Below are positions 1 to 6,289 of a DNA stretch of 7,573 nucleotides, one piece after another; within the stretch, counting starts at the first letter, position 1; the number at the start of each line of letters is the position of its first letter. The translations under genes were made by a program, and so were the position numbers. The notes under the pieces were generated by a model, which was given only the letters and a program-made list of their open reading frames with translations, was not told the DNA's origin and did not search any database. This DNA comes from Calditrichia bacterium (lineage in GTDB: Bacteria > Calditrichota > Calditrichia > Calditrichales > Calditrichaceae): contig JALWEA010000528.1 of NCBI GenBank assembly GCA_027039465.1, positions 1 to 7,573 of the forward strand. Direction: 5' to 3'.

Positions 1-10
1 TATTCTCTAT

Positions 11-96
11 AACCTTTTGGGTTGTTGGGTTTAGTTATTGTCTATGTGTTTTAAGTAATATAAACACAACGTCTTAAATACCCAAAAGGTTTTTTC
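11..96 (+). terminator. 12-bp inverted repeat with inner stem and T-run
   Basis: AACCTTTTGGGT at 11-22 is perfectly complementary to ACCCAAAAGGTT at 80-91, and the right arm runs straight into TTTTTT on the plus strand. The 57-nt interval holds a second stem, TGTGTTT (45-51) with AAACACA (62-68). The T-run after the right arm fits a rho-independent terminator for a plus-strand gene ending left of the window. The long loop is atypical, so it could instead be a dispersed palindromic repeat. No gene in the window needs this terminator: the nearest one reads toward it from the right and ends at 370. Confidence 0.35.
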
Positions 97-134
97 TTCT
101 AACTAAGAATCGCTCAAGTTAGGTTTAAGGCATT

Positions 135-289
135 ATTCGTTATGCGTAAAGGGCTGTCATTGCGAACGATCCTGCGAGCAGGAGAGTGAAACAATCCCTT
201 CCAAAGCAGCAACGGCCATGAATAATGTTATGGATTCTTCGTTCCGCTGAAGCGGAACTCAGAATGACAGCCCACCACGAATAACGAAT
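135..289. repeat. Palindromic element of the TGTCATTGCGA type
   Basis: A 155-bp element is closed by two complementary pairs: ATTCGTTAT (135-143) with ATAACGAAT (281-289), then GGGCTGTCATT (151-161) with AATGACAGCCC (263-273). The two are separated by a symmetric 7/7 internal loop. Inside are two compact hairpins, CCTGC-GA-GCAGG (171-182) and GTTCCGCT-GA-AGCGGAAC (241-258). The text around 154-197 (TGTCATTGCGAACG, then GTGAAACAATCCC) matches my recollection of a common intergenic repeat in many bacterial genomes, usually read as TGTCATTGCGAGC followed by GAAGCAATC. It has no coding capacity. The fold suggests a MITE-like or REP-like element; mobility is inference. Confidence 0.7.
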
Positions 290-306
290 ACACGAATATA
301 CGAATA
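278..306 (+). repeat. Short CGAATA tandem
   Basis: CGAATA occurs four times, at 278, 285, 293 and 301, with a 7-8 bp period. The tandem overlaps the right arm of the preceding palindromic element (ATAACGAAT) and continues past it, so it may have arisen by slippage at that end. No function is apparent. From here to 369 the DNA is AT-rich and holds no convincing terminator for the peptidase gene that ends at 370. Confidence 0.5.
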
Positions 307-369
307 ACGCCTTTCCCTTTAACTTTTAACCCTTCCGTTTCGTTTCGACAATTTTTAAATTCCTGATTT

Positions 370-2946
370 TTATCGTACGATGATCAACACCGGGTTTTTG
401 ACGTGCAAATATTTTTTAGCCACCCGATTGACATCTTGCAATGTAACATTTTTCAGATTTTGCAAAAACTGTTCATCGTAATGAATATCATTGTGAAAAT
501 AATAGGAAGTGCCCAAATAGTACGCCTGATTAATGCTTGACAAACGACGGAACATCATGCGTCCCAAATACATGTTAACGGATTTTTGCAGATCCTTTTC
601 TTTAATATCTTTTAAAATTTTTGGCGAAAAGAAACCCGGGTATTGGGGAACCAATTTGTCCACATTTTTAGGCCTGGTTCCTTGTTCAATGTAAAATAAA
701 GCGCGGCCGTTACGCATGGAAATACCGGCGCTCAAGTGGTAGGCCATCCCCTGCTTCTCGCGAATGTCAAAAACGATTTTGTCACCGAGTATTAACGACA
801 ACGCTTGCAACGCCGCTTCGTCCGTGGAATCAATGGGTTCCGTAAACCCGTAAAAAAGATAAGAACGGTTCCCGCCCCCTTGTTTTTCGATGGTTATCGG
901 ACGATCGTGCAAACGCAGGGTACGCATGTACGGTTTTGGTTCGTTTGGCCAGGGTTGTCCTGTAAAACCCTCGAACCATTTGGCAACATCCTCCGGAGCA
1001 GCCGAAGAAACAACCGAAATAATCATATTACCCGGTTGAAAATATTGCTTGGCAAATTCCAGCAAACGTTTGTAAGTCAGTTCGGATGAAGCCGCGGGGT
1101 AGGGAGAATCTTCGTAAATTTCTTTTTTGTACAGCTTTTTGAATAATTTTTTAGCCGGATCGCCGCGTCCCATCATCATCATCGGATTCGGCCCTGATAA
1201 CTTGGCTTTGGCTTGTTTGAATTCCGCCTCAGTCGGCACAAAGTTTTTCATCTGGGCGTTCAAATACTGAATCAATCCCTGAATATCGTTATTTAAGGCT
1301 TCCACGCGAATATAACCGAAATCGGGATTCATGTAAATGTCATCCATGGGAATGTATGGGTTGTCGTTCACTTTTATTGTCAGGCCGAACTGCGCACTGA
1401 CCTTGAGATTGGCTTTGGAGCGCATACGCTGACCAAAACAATCGTGCAGAATTTTAGCGGCGTCTTTCCCGTATTGGGATTCAAGCGGCGCCTTGTGTTT
1501 AAACAGGTAATGAATGGCCAACAAATTGCTGGCTTTGTTTTGTTTGACGATCAATGTGGGTTTGCCGTTGCCACCGGGAAATAATTTGGTAACCAATGGC
1601 TGTTCTTTAACCGATGTCGATGTCGTATTTTCCGGTAATTGAATGAGAATAATCGGCTGATGATCTATTTTAAAACTTTTTAATTCCGTTGCAGCCTGCG
1701 TGTAAATGGCGCTGTTATAAGAATTTAAAACCGACTCGAACCCGTTAACGGCGATTTGGTGCGCATTGAAAATGCCGAACATGTGCGGCTTTTCGATATT
1801 CTTCAAAAAAGCGGTCTTGGCTTTATTGGCCTCCGCAAGAATTTCTTCCTGGGTGAATGCAAAGTCCGTTGTACCAAGCAGCGCATTCATTTTTGTCGTA
1901 AGCGAATCGTAATCTTTTAGAGGCATTTTTAAAGACAAGGTTGCCTGGACAAAATTCGCCACCGGTGTGGTGCGGGTTTGCATTCGTACATTCCGAACAT
2001 CGGCTCCCAACTGCGATTTTATGGATTGAGCTAATTTGCTCAGTTTTTTATCTAATAGTTCGAAGAAAACGGGGTCGTGTTTTCCGGTGATCGGATAAAA
2101 GAGTTGCAGTAAAGGTGTTTTGCCTGCGTAAAAGCGATGAAAGACGGAACCCGGTGCGGGAATTTGTAAATGGGTCTTATCAAAGCCGACACTCCAATCT
2201 GGTAACGGTTCGCGGCGAATGGCGCCGGGAGCCGCTTTGCCGTAAATATCATTGATCCACTTTAACATTTGCGCGGAATTAAAGTTACCGATGACGCTCA
2301 GCAACATGTTGTTAGGTACATAATTGTTCTTGTAAAATTTGCAGACCGCATCGCGCGGCATGGCCTCGATGGTGGAATAAGTACCTAAAGTCGGTAGTGA
2401 TAGAGCATGGCCTTTAAACAGAACGGAAAGGATGTTGCGCTCGGCTTGTTCGTCCGGGTCGGCTAAGGTTTTGGAAATTTCTTCTAGTACAATGCCTTTT
2501 TCCTTTTTGTACTTATTCAGGGGTAGGGTGGAGTGGAAGAGCATATCGGCTTGAATTTCCATACCTTTGCGGATATTTTCCGCCGGGGTAACCATCATGA
2601 AATTGGTGTAATAATCGGATGTGTTGGCGTTATTATATCCGCCGATTAAATCTACATCGTCGTACAATTGCTTTTGCGTACGCTTGGTGGTACCGTTGAA
2701 CAGCAGATGCTCCAGCATGTGGCTCATTCCGCTGGTGGCAAAGGTTTCATAAGCGGAGCCGACTTTGACAACCACATTAACACCCACCATGGGCAAAGCC
2801 GGATTTTCGATCATTAACACCTGCATGCCGTTATCGAGTTGGTGAATGGAAACGTTCGGCGGTAAATTGTTGATATTTTGGGATTGGGCTAAAAGGGAAG
2901 TGCTGATAAAGAATAAAACCCCAAAAGCGACGGACTTAAATTTCAT
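370..2946 (-). CDS. Secreted M16-family zinc metallopeptidase (fused two-half form)
   Basis: This 858-residue protein is an M16 (pitrilysin/insulinase/processing-peptidase) enzyme, expected to cleave peptides or small unfolded proteins in the periplasm or outside the cell. Residues 1-20 form a signal peptide (MKFK, a hydrophobic core, then SLLA before QSQ). The inverted zinc motif HxxEH is H76-M-L-E79-H80, and the third ligand is probably E156 in the KGIVLEEISKT stretch, at the usual spacing of about 76 residues. A first inactive-type domain follows at roughly 200-440. The second half (about 455-858) has no HxxEH but keeps the substrate-side REKQGMAY signature (R729, Y736), as in two-half fused M16 enzymes. 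Residues 589-592 are a four-Met run. The ATG is supported by AGGAG 8 nt upstream and by the signal peptide starting there. It appears to be its own transcription unit. PqqL-like and generic 'insulinase family' are equally fair names; the substrate is unknown. Confidence 0.93.
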   Translation of the reverse strand: MKFKSVAFGVLFFISTSLLAQSQNINNLPPNVSIHQLDNGMQVLMIENPALPMVGVNVVVKVGSAYETFATSGMSHMLEHLLFNGTTKRTQKQLYDDVDLIGGYNNANTSDYYTNFMMVTPAENIRKGMEIQADMLFHSTLPLNKYKKEKGIVLEEISKTLADPDEQAERNILSVLFKGHALSLPTLGTYSTIEAMPRDAVCKFYKNNYVPNNMLLSVIGNFNSAQMLKWINDIYGKAAPGAIRREPLPDWSVGFDKTHLQIPAPGSVFHRFYAGKTPLLQLFYPITGKHDPVFFELLDKKLSKLAQSIKSQLGADVRNVRMQTRTTPVANFVQATLSLKMPLKDYDSLTTKMNALLGTTDFAFTQEEILAEANKAKTAFLKNIEKPHMFGIFNAHQIAVNGFESVLNSYNSAIYTQAATELKSFKIDHQPIILIQLPENTTSTSVKEQPLVTKLFPGGNGKPTLIVKQNKASNLLAIHYLFKHKAPLESQYGKDAAKILHDCFGQRMRSKANLKVSAQFGLTIKVNDNPYIPMDDIYMNPDFGYIRVEALNNDIQGLIQYLNAQMKNFVPTEAEFKQAKAKLSGPNPMMMMGRGDPAKKLFKKLYKKEIYEDSPYPAASSELTYKRLLEFAKQYFQPGNMIISVVSSAAPEDVAKWFEGFTGQPWPNEPKPYMRTLRLHDRPITIEKQGGGNRSYLFYGFTEPIDSTDEAALQALSLILGDKIVFDIREKQGMAYHLSAGISMRNGRALFYIEQGTRPKNVDKLVPQYPGFFSPKILKDIKEKDLQKSVNMYLGRMMFRRLSSINQAYYLGTSYYFHNDIHYDEQFLQNLKNVTLQDVNRVAKKYLHVKNPVLIIVR

Positions 2947-2954
2947 GATGCAAT

Positions 2955-2959
2955 CTCCT
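2955..2959 (-). promoter_or_regulatory. Ribosome binding site of the M16 gene
   Basis: On the minus strand AGGAG lies 8 nt before the ATG at 2946. It fixes the start at the signal-peptide methionine. It is one of only two clear Shine-Dalgarno sites in the window, the other being that of the SDR gene. Confidence 0.7.
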
Positions 2960-3064
2960 AAATCATATTTGCCTTTTCAATACGCTTAATTTAAGTAATT
3001 GGTCAGTAAAGAGCGAAAATATTTAGAGAAATTTATTGCACAAGAGGGTTAAAATATAAAGGAT

Positions 3065-3097
3065 CTTACAACAAGAGTAATCCCTTTCGTTTGTAAG
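3065..3097. promoter_or_regulatory. Inverted repeat upstream of the M16 gene
   Basis: CTTACAA (3065-3071) and TTGTAAG (3091-3097) form a perfect 7-bp dyad with a 19-bp centre, about 120-150 bp upstream of the peptidase start. It could be an operator or just a chance inverted repeat in AT-rich DNA. A TATATT hexamer (minus strand, near 3052-3057) lies next to it but has no good -35 partner, so no promoter is called. The rest of 2960-3140 shows nothing recognisable. Confidence 0.2.
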
Positions 3098-3142
3098 GAA
3101 TTTCCCTTGCTTGAAGCGGATCGGTATGGCAGTCCGATTTTC

Positions 3143-3265
3143 TTATTTATTTCGAACCAGTCGAATTTCCAAATGATAACCTAAGACCTCTGCATATTTC
3201 TTAATGGTTGCCAAAGACGGAGACCAATTCGAACTAAATGAGTAAGGAATGGTTCGGTGTTTCAT
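3143..3265 (-). pseudogene. Remnant of an Xre/HigA-type HTH antitoxin (C-terminus)
   Basis: A 40-codon frame from ATG (3265) to TAA (3143) encodes MKHRTIPYSF, then SSNWSPSLATIKKYAEVLGY and HLEIRLVRNK. The segment SPSLATIKKYAEVLGYHLEIRLV matches the end of the helix-turn-helix domain in Xre/HigA-like antitoxins, which typically read xPSLxTLxKxAxALGxxLEI. The N-terminal DNA-recognition helices that should precede it are absent: the frame begins just before this block, has no Shine-Dalgarno, and lies 6 nt after the stop codon of the upstream gene, in the same frame. The neighbouring DNA shows no toxin gene. I read it as the tail of a decayed toxin-antitoxin or repressor gene truncated at a rearrangement junction. 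Being expressed as a 40-residue peptide is possible but less likely. Confidence 0.55.
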
Positions 3266-3271
3266 CTGTTT

Positions 3272-4408
3272 TTATTCGTAATAAGTGATCTTTTTTATTA
3301 ATCGTCCGGTTTTATTATCCACGTTTAAGGCGTACAAGGAAAACATCAATACTTCGTCCCAAAACTTAACCCTGCCAATTCCCACAAAAACGTACGCGGA
3401 ATCCTTTAGCGAATAAATGCCTAAAATTTTGATAATCCTTTTATTGTTAAGGAGCTTGCTGACGTTAATGCGATTGATTTCCTGCCCGTTTCGATCAAGG
3501 TAGGATAGAAGTATCTGTTTATCTTTGTATAGGGCGCTTTGATGCGCCACCCAAACGCGACTCTTTTTTTGTCGCTTCAAATTAAATTCCGGAATAAAAT
3601 ACGGTTTCAATAAAGCGGGGCTTGTTTTTGAAACGGGTGTCCCTTTAACATGAACAAACCGGGCATTTTGATTTTTAACATACGAAAAGCGCCATTGCTT
3701 TTTAAATTGCCAGATTTGTTTTTTGTAAAGGTAAGCTGAAAAATCAGGAACGCCCTTAACCGATCGCAGATGGAGTTGGTCGTCCAAAACAAATAGCTTA
3801 CCCTTTGCCGATTGAAGAATCATCGCATTGTGTAAGGGATCGTAAACGCTGCCATTGGGGTTCAGCTTTAATGTACCGTGAAGATCGGGATTCATTTCAA
3901 CAATCTCTTGTTTCGTGGCAAGGATTTTAAGAGTAGGCAATTCCGTCAAGCGAAGGCCTTTTCGGGAAGAAAAAGCCCAGGCCCTGACGCCACCGTTCCA
4001 ATAAATGCGAAAATGTGTCTCGACCTTAAGATCGTCCATCTTTTTTGTACCAATGCACTTGCCGGTCGTCAACTCGTACGTTTCCAGATATTGTTCATAA
4101 GCAAGTCCGGCGCTACGACCTCGCGAATATTGTACGTCATTTAAAACGGTTAAGTAATAAGCGCCTTGATGCGGATAGACATAAATTTCCCGTAGAAATC
4201 CATGAATATAATTCGAAACAAGGTTATTGATAAAAAGAAAGGATAAAATTCCAGTGCCAAAAAGTAAAAATACGTACAAAGAAGAAGGAAATCTATCTTT
4301 TTTGTCCAATTTCATAACAACCCCAACGACAAGAAAAGCCACGATGGCGCTTAAGAAAATCACAAGGAAATGGACAATAAAGTCGTGCGTTTGAGTAAAG
4401 TAATTCAT
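3272..4408 (-). CDS. Membrane-anchored protein of unknown function, paralogue B
   Basis: I do not recognise this 378-residue protein with confidence. Two hydrophobic helices (about 11-33 and 44-64) anchor it in the inner membrane; the remaining ~310 residues form one soluble domain rich in beta-type segments. It is a diverged paralogue of the gene immediately upstream. Shared blocks are a YELTTGK-like segment (about 111-117), KGLRL (150-154), NPDLHG (173-178), GKLFVLDD (203-210), LLSYLDRNGQEINRI (300-314) and a C-terminal TGRLIKKITYYE. The recurring TG-R/K elements and 'LD..G..I' strands suggest a propeller-like fold, and the GLxL...NPxLxG pattern faintly recalls 'PA2928 family' proteins; both are recollection-based guesses. 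Its ATG overlaps the upstream stop by one base (TAATG). The nearest AAGGA is 13-14 nt away, too far to be a good ribosome site, so translation is probably coupled. Confidence 0.85.
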   Translation of the reverse strand: MNYFTQTHDFIVHFLVIFLSAIVAFLVVGVVMKLDKKDRFPSSLYVFLLFGTGILSFLFINNLVSNYIHGFLREIYVYPHQGAYYLTVLNDVQYSRGRSAGLAYEQYLETYELTTGKCIGTKKMDDLKVETHFRIYWNGGVRAWAFSSRKGLRLTELPTLKILATKQEIVEMNPDLHGTLKLNPNGSVYDPLHNAMILQSAKGKLFVLDDQLHLRSVKGVPDFSAYLYKKQIWQFKKQWRFSYVKNQNARFVHVKGTPVSKTSPALLKPYFIPEFNLKRQKKSRVWVAHQSALYKDKQILLSYLDRNGQEINRINVSKLLNNKRIIKILGIYSLKDSAYVFVGIGRVKFWDEVLMFSLYALNVDNKTGRLIKKITYYE

Positions 4409-5547
4409 TAAAAATAATCGATCCTTTTAATGATTCTACCGGTTTGCGGATTGTATTGCAGGGCAAATAATGAGTACGGTTCGTTACCATGGGTTCGGGT
4501 CATAAACAAATACGTTTTTCCATCCAACAGATACACGCCAAAAGGTCTAGTGTGCGATTTAAATTGCTTTCGTATATCAATACGATTGATCTCTCTGCCA
4601 CGAGAATCCAGATAACTTAAATACAACGGCGCATACCTTTTGTATTCGCTAAAATACCAAACCCAAATTTTATCCGAGGCGAATAAAGCCTTGTGCCAAC
4701 GATCGACAATTTCCGGGTCGTACATTTTAACGGCGTCTGCGGCCGGTGCCTTTCCGGCCACATGAAGAACTCTGAAAGCGCTTCTACGAAAGTACTTGAA
4801 AACCCATTTGGGATACTTCCGTGACGACTTGCGGCTGTTGTTTCCTATTCGATCAGAATCTGCCTTGGGCTTAACGCCAAGGTCATCAATTTTGTGAGCA
4901 ACCAGGTTGGTGTCAATCAAAAAGAGTTGTCCGTTGTTGTTGAAAACTTTAATACTGTTGGTGCTTTCATCCAAAGCGTCGTCCCAATTGGGTTTGATCG
5001 CTCCCTTCAAACAGGGATTTTTACGCAGAATTTTTTCTTCATCCCCCAGATTTTCAGGCGTGAATAAATCGATTAAATGAAGACCAAGGGCAGAGTGATA
5101 AAACCAGATTTTATTATTCTTAAATGGTTCAAACAAGGTAAAACGGTAAATTATATGCGGTTTGAATAATTGAACCAGATAACGGGTTCGTTTTCCGGTG
5201 TAAAAATCATACGATCTAAAGCGAAAGCGACATTCGACAGGACGCTCGCACCCGCGAAATAAAACGGTTATTCGGTGCTGACTTTTTCGCGAAACAAAGA
5301 AAACGCGCACAATTTCGCCATCGGTCACAGAACTATGCCAGCTAAATAAAAGATAAAGGAGCGTACCGCCGGTAAAAATCAGAATAGCCAGAAAGGTTGC
5401 TTTCTTTTGCCAATCTTTGAATTTAAATTTTCTGAACAAATAATCGCTTAACAAGAAGGCTCCCACTATGGTCAGTAAGCCTATAATGATAATTCCGGTG
5501 TAAAGAATAAATTCACCGAGGAAGGTGTTGGTTATATAGTAATTCAT
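4408..5547 (-). CDS. Membrane-anchored protein of unknown function, paralogue A
   Basis: This is the first gene of a two-gene operon: 379 residues, with two transmembrane helices (about 12-34 and 49-69) and a large soluble domain from about 75 onward. It has the same architecture, almost the same length and the same MNY start as the downstream paralogue. Matching blocks are RSYDFYTGK (111-119), ALGLHLIDL (153-161), NPCLKG (177-182), GQLFLID (206-212), LYLSYLDSRGREINRID (308-324) and the TGRIIKRIDYF tail. Residues 225-255 form a basic, Lys/Arg/Ser-rich insertion not matched in paralogue B. No catalytic motif is visible. Because two short helices precede the domain, its side of the membrane cannot be decided from sequence alone. 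The 20 nt before the ATG are entirely A/T with no Shine-Dalgarno, as is common in Bacteroidota-type genomes. A fold with propeller-like repeats is possible. Function is unknown. Confidence 0.85.
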   Translation of the reverse strand: MNYYITNTFLGEFILYTGIIIIGLLTIVGAFLLSDYLFRKFKFKDWQKKATFLAILIFTGGTLLYLLFSWHSSVTDGEIVRVFFVSRKSQHRITVLFRGCERPVECRFRFRSYDFYTGKRTRYLVQLFKPHIIYRFTLFEPFKNNKIWFYHSALGLHLIDLFTPENLGDEEKILRKNPCLKGAIKPNWDDALDESTNSIKVFNNNGQLFLIDTNLVAHKIDDLGVKPKADSDRIGNNSRKSSRKYPKWVFKYFRRSAFRVLHVAGKAPAADAVKMYDPEIVDRWHKALFASDKIWVWYFSEYKRYAPLYLSYLDSRGREINRIDIRKQFKSHTRPFGVYLLDGKTYLFMTRTHGNEPYSLFALQYNPQTGRIIKRIDYF

Positions 5548-5664
5548 AATATTTATTTAATTTATTGAAATTCTCGGATTTAATTTAAGCACCAAAATAA
5601 GACTTGTAAAATAAAATCGTTCAATTGTTCGAAAAACTTTGAAATATTACTTTGTGACAATTGA

Positions 5665-5757
5665 CTCACCCCCTCGTTTCCCCTTTCTTCTTAGAAAAGA
5701 GGGGGATGTAATCCGTTGATCTACATGGGCTAATCCATGATTAGTGGATAGGGTGAG
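5665..5757. repeat. Palindromic intergenic repeat (CTCACCC type)
   Basis: CTCACCC (5665-5671) is complementary to GGGTGAG (5751-5757). Inside, CCCCTTTCTT and AAAAGAGGGG (about 5680-5704) form a hairpin with one wobble and one mismatch. TAATC-CAT-GATTA (5731-5743) forms another, alternative to ATCCA/TGGAT (5733-5749). The overall pattern resembles a dispersed repeat I recall from several phyla (CTCACCCCC, then an imperfect CCCCTCTT/AAGAGGGG hairpin, then GGGTGAG). It sits between the operon leader and the MITE-like element. It carries no gene. Confidence 0.5.
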
Positions 5758-5765
5758 ATACACGT

Positions 5766-6198
5766 GGGGTTGTCTCAAAAGTTACGAAAGAAAAAATTTT
5801 ATTCGGATTATTGAAAGTTTTTGCAATAACCAATCCACTTTTTCCCTAATTTCAGTACGAGCAAAAAAATAGCCACGAGCTGAAGCTCAGGGCTATCGAA
5901 AATCAACCGTCCTTTTCAGGACGAGAATTTTGATTTGGTTGGACATTTAATTCCCACAAATGAATTTGTGGGCTAATGTCGAGCCGTCCCTGACGGGACG
6001 GGTTTAAATGTCGGATAATCCAAAAACCCATCGCGGAGCGATGGGGTGTCCATAGCCCATATTTTCAAATATGGGTAAAATGATACCAACCACCAAAATA
6101 TTTGTCCCGAATGGGTCAATTGAAAAAATTAAAGAAAGGTCGTTTTTGAAATGGAAAATTAATAAATATTCATCATCTTTTGCTTTTGGGACAGCCCC
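5766..6198. mobile_element. 433-bp MITE-like element with 16-bp terminal inverted repeats
   Basis: The left end GGGGTTGTCTCAAAAG (5766-5781) and the reverse complement of 6183-6198, GGGGCTGTCCCAAAAG, match at 14 of 16 positions. Ends of the form GGGGCTGTCxCAAAAG resemble those of IS1182/IS4/IS5-type insertion sequences (recollection, not searched). There is no transposase frame inside; the interior is a hairpin array. No target-site duplication is evident: the left flank ends ACGT and the right flank begins AAAA. It may be a non-autonomous element, an old deletion derivative, or an IS end pair into which palindromic repeats later inserted. Confidence 0.5.
5869..6110 (+). repeat. Hairpin array, copy 1 (complete)
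   Basis: A run of distinct imperfect palindromes. 5869-5896 is ATAGCC/GGCTAT around GAGCT-GA-AGCTC. 5908-5923 is CGTCCT-TTTC-AGGACG. 5953-5972 is CCCACAAAT-GA-ATTTGTGGG inside GACATT/AATGTC (5942-5947, 5975-5980). 5984-6001 is CCGTCCC-TGAC-GGGACGG. 6027-6045 is CCCATCGC-GGA-GCGATGGG. 6056-6075 is CCCATATTT-TC-AAATATGGG. The array ends in an ACCACCAAAATATTTGTCCCGA-like tail. Stem sequences differ, but loops are 2-4 nt and several centre on GA. No gene overlaps it. It resembles REP-type palindromes mobilised by RAYT transposases, but no such gene is in the window, so that link is inference. Confidence 0.7.
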
Positions 6199-6289
6199 AA
6201 AATTCCAAAATCAAGATATTTTTTAATGGTTACTTTTGATAATAAAAGTTCTTTGCAGATGTTGTAAGACTATTTTTAACCGACAAGAA

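Noticed and set aside
805..1089. A 94-codon plus-strand frame inside the peptidase gene
   Set aside because: It is antisense to well-conserved M16 coding sequence and has no recognisable domain; same conclusion for the other frames overlapping the peptidase, paralogue and SDR genes.
3120..3142. ATCGG/CCGAT hairpin followed by T-rich DNA as a plus-strand terminator
   Set aside because: The stem is only 5 bp with a 9-nt loop and there is no plus-strand gene for it to end.
5551..5640. Promoter of the paralogue operon (TTGAAC with TTATTT-like -10, or a TAnnTTTG-type element)
   Set aside because: In such AT-rich DNA several weak matches exist and none has both boxes in good agreement with a consensus.
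6232..6249. ACTTTT/AAAAGT hairpin as terminator of the SDR gene
   Set aside because: The 6-bp stem is nearly all A/T and is not followed by a T-run on the minus strand.
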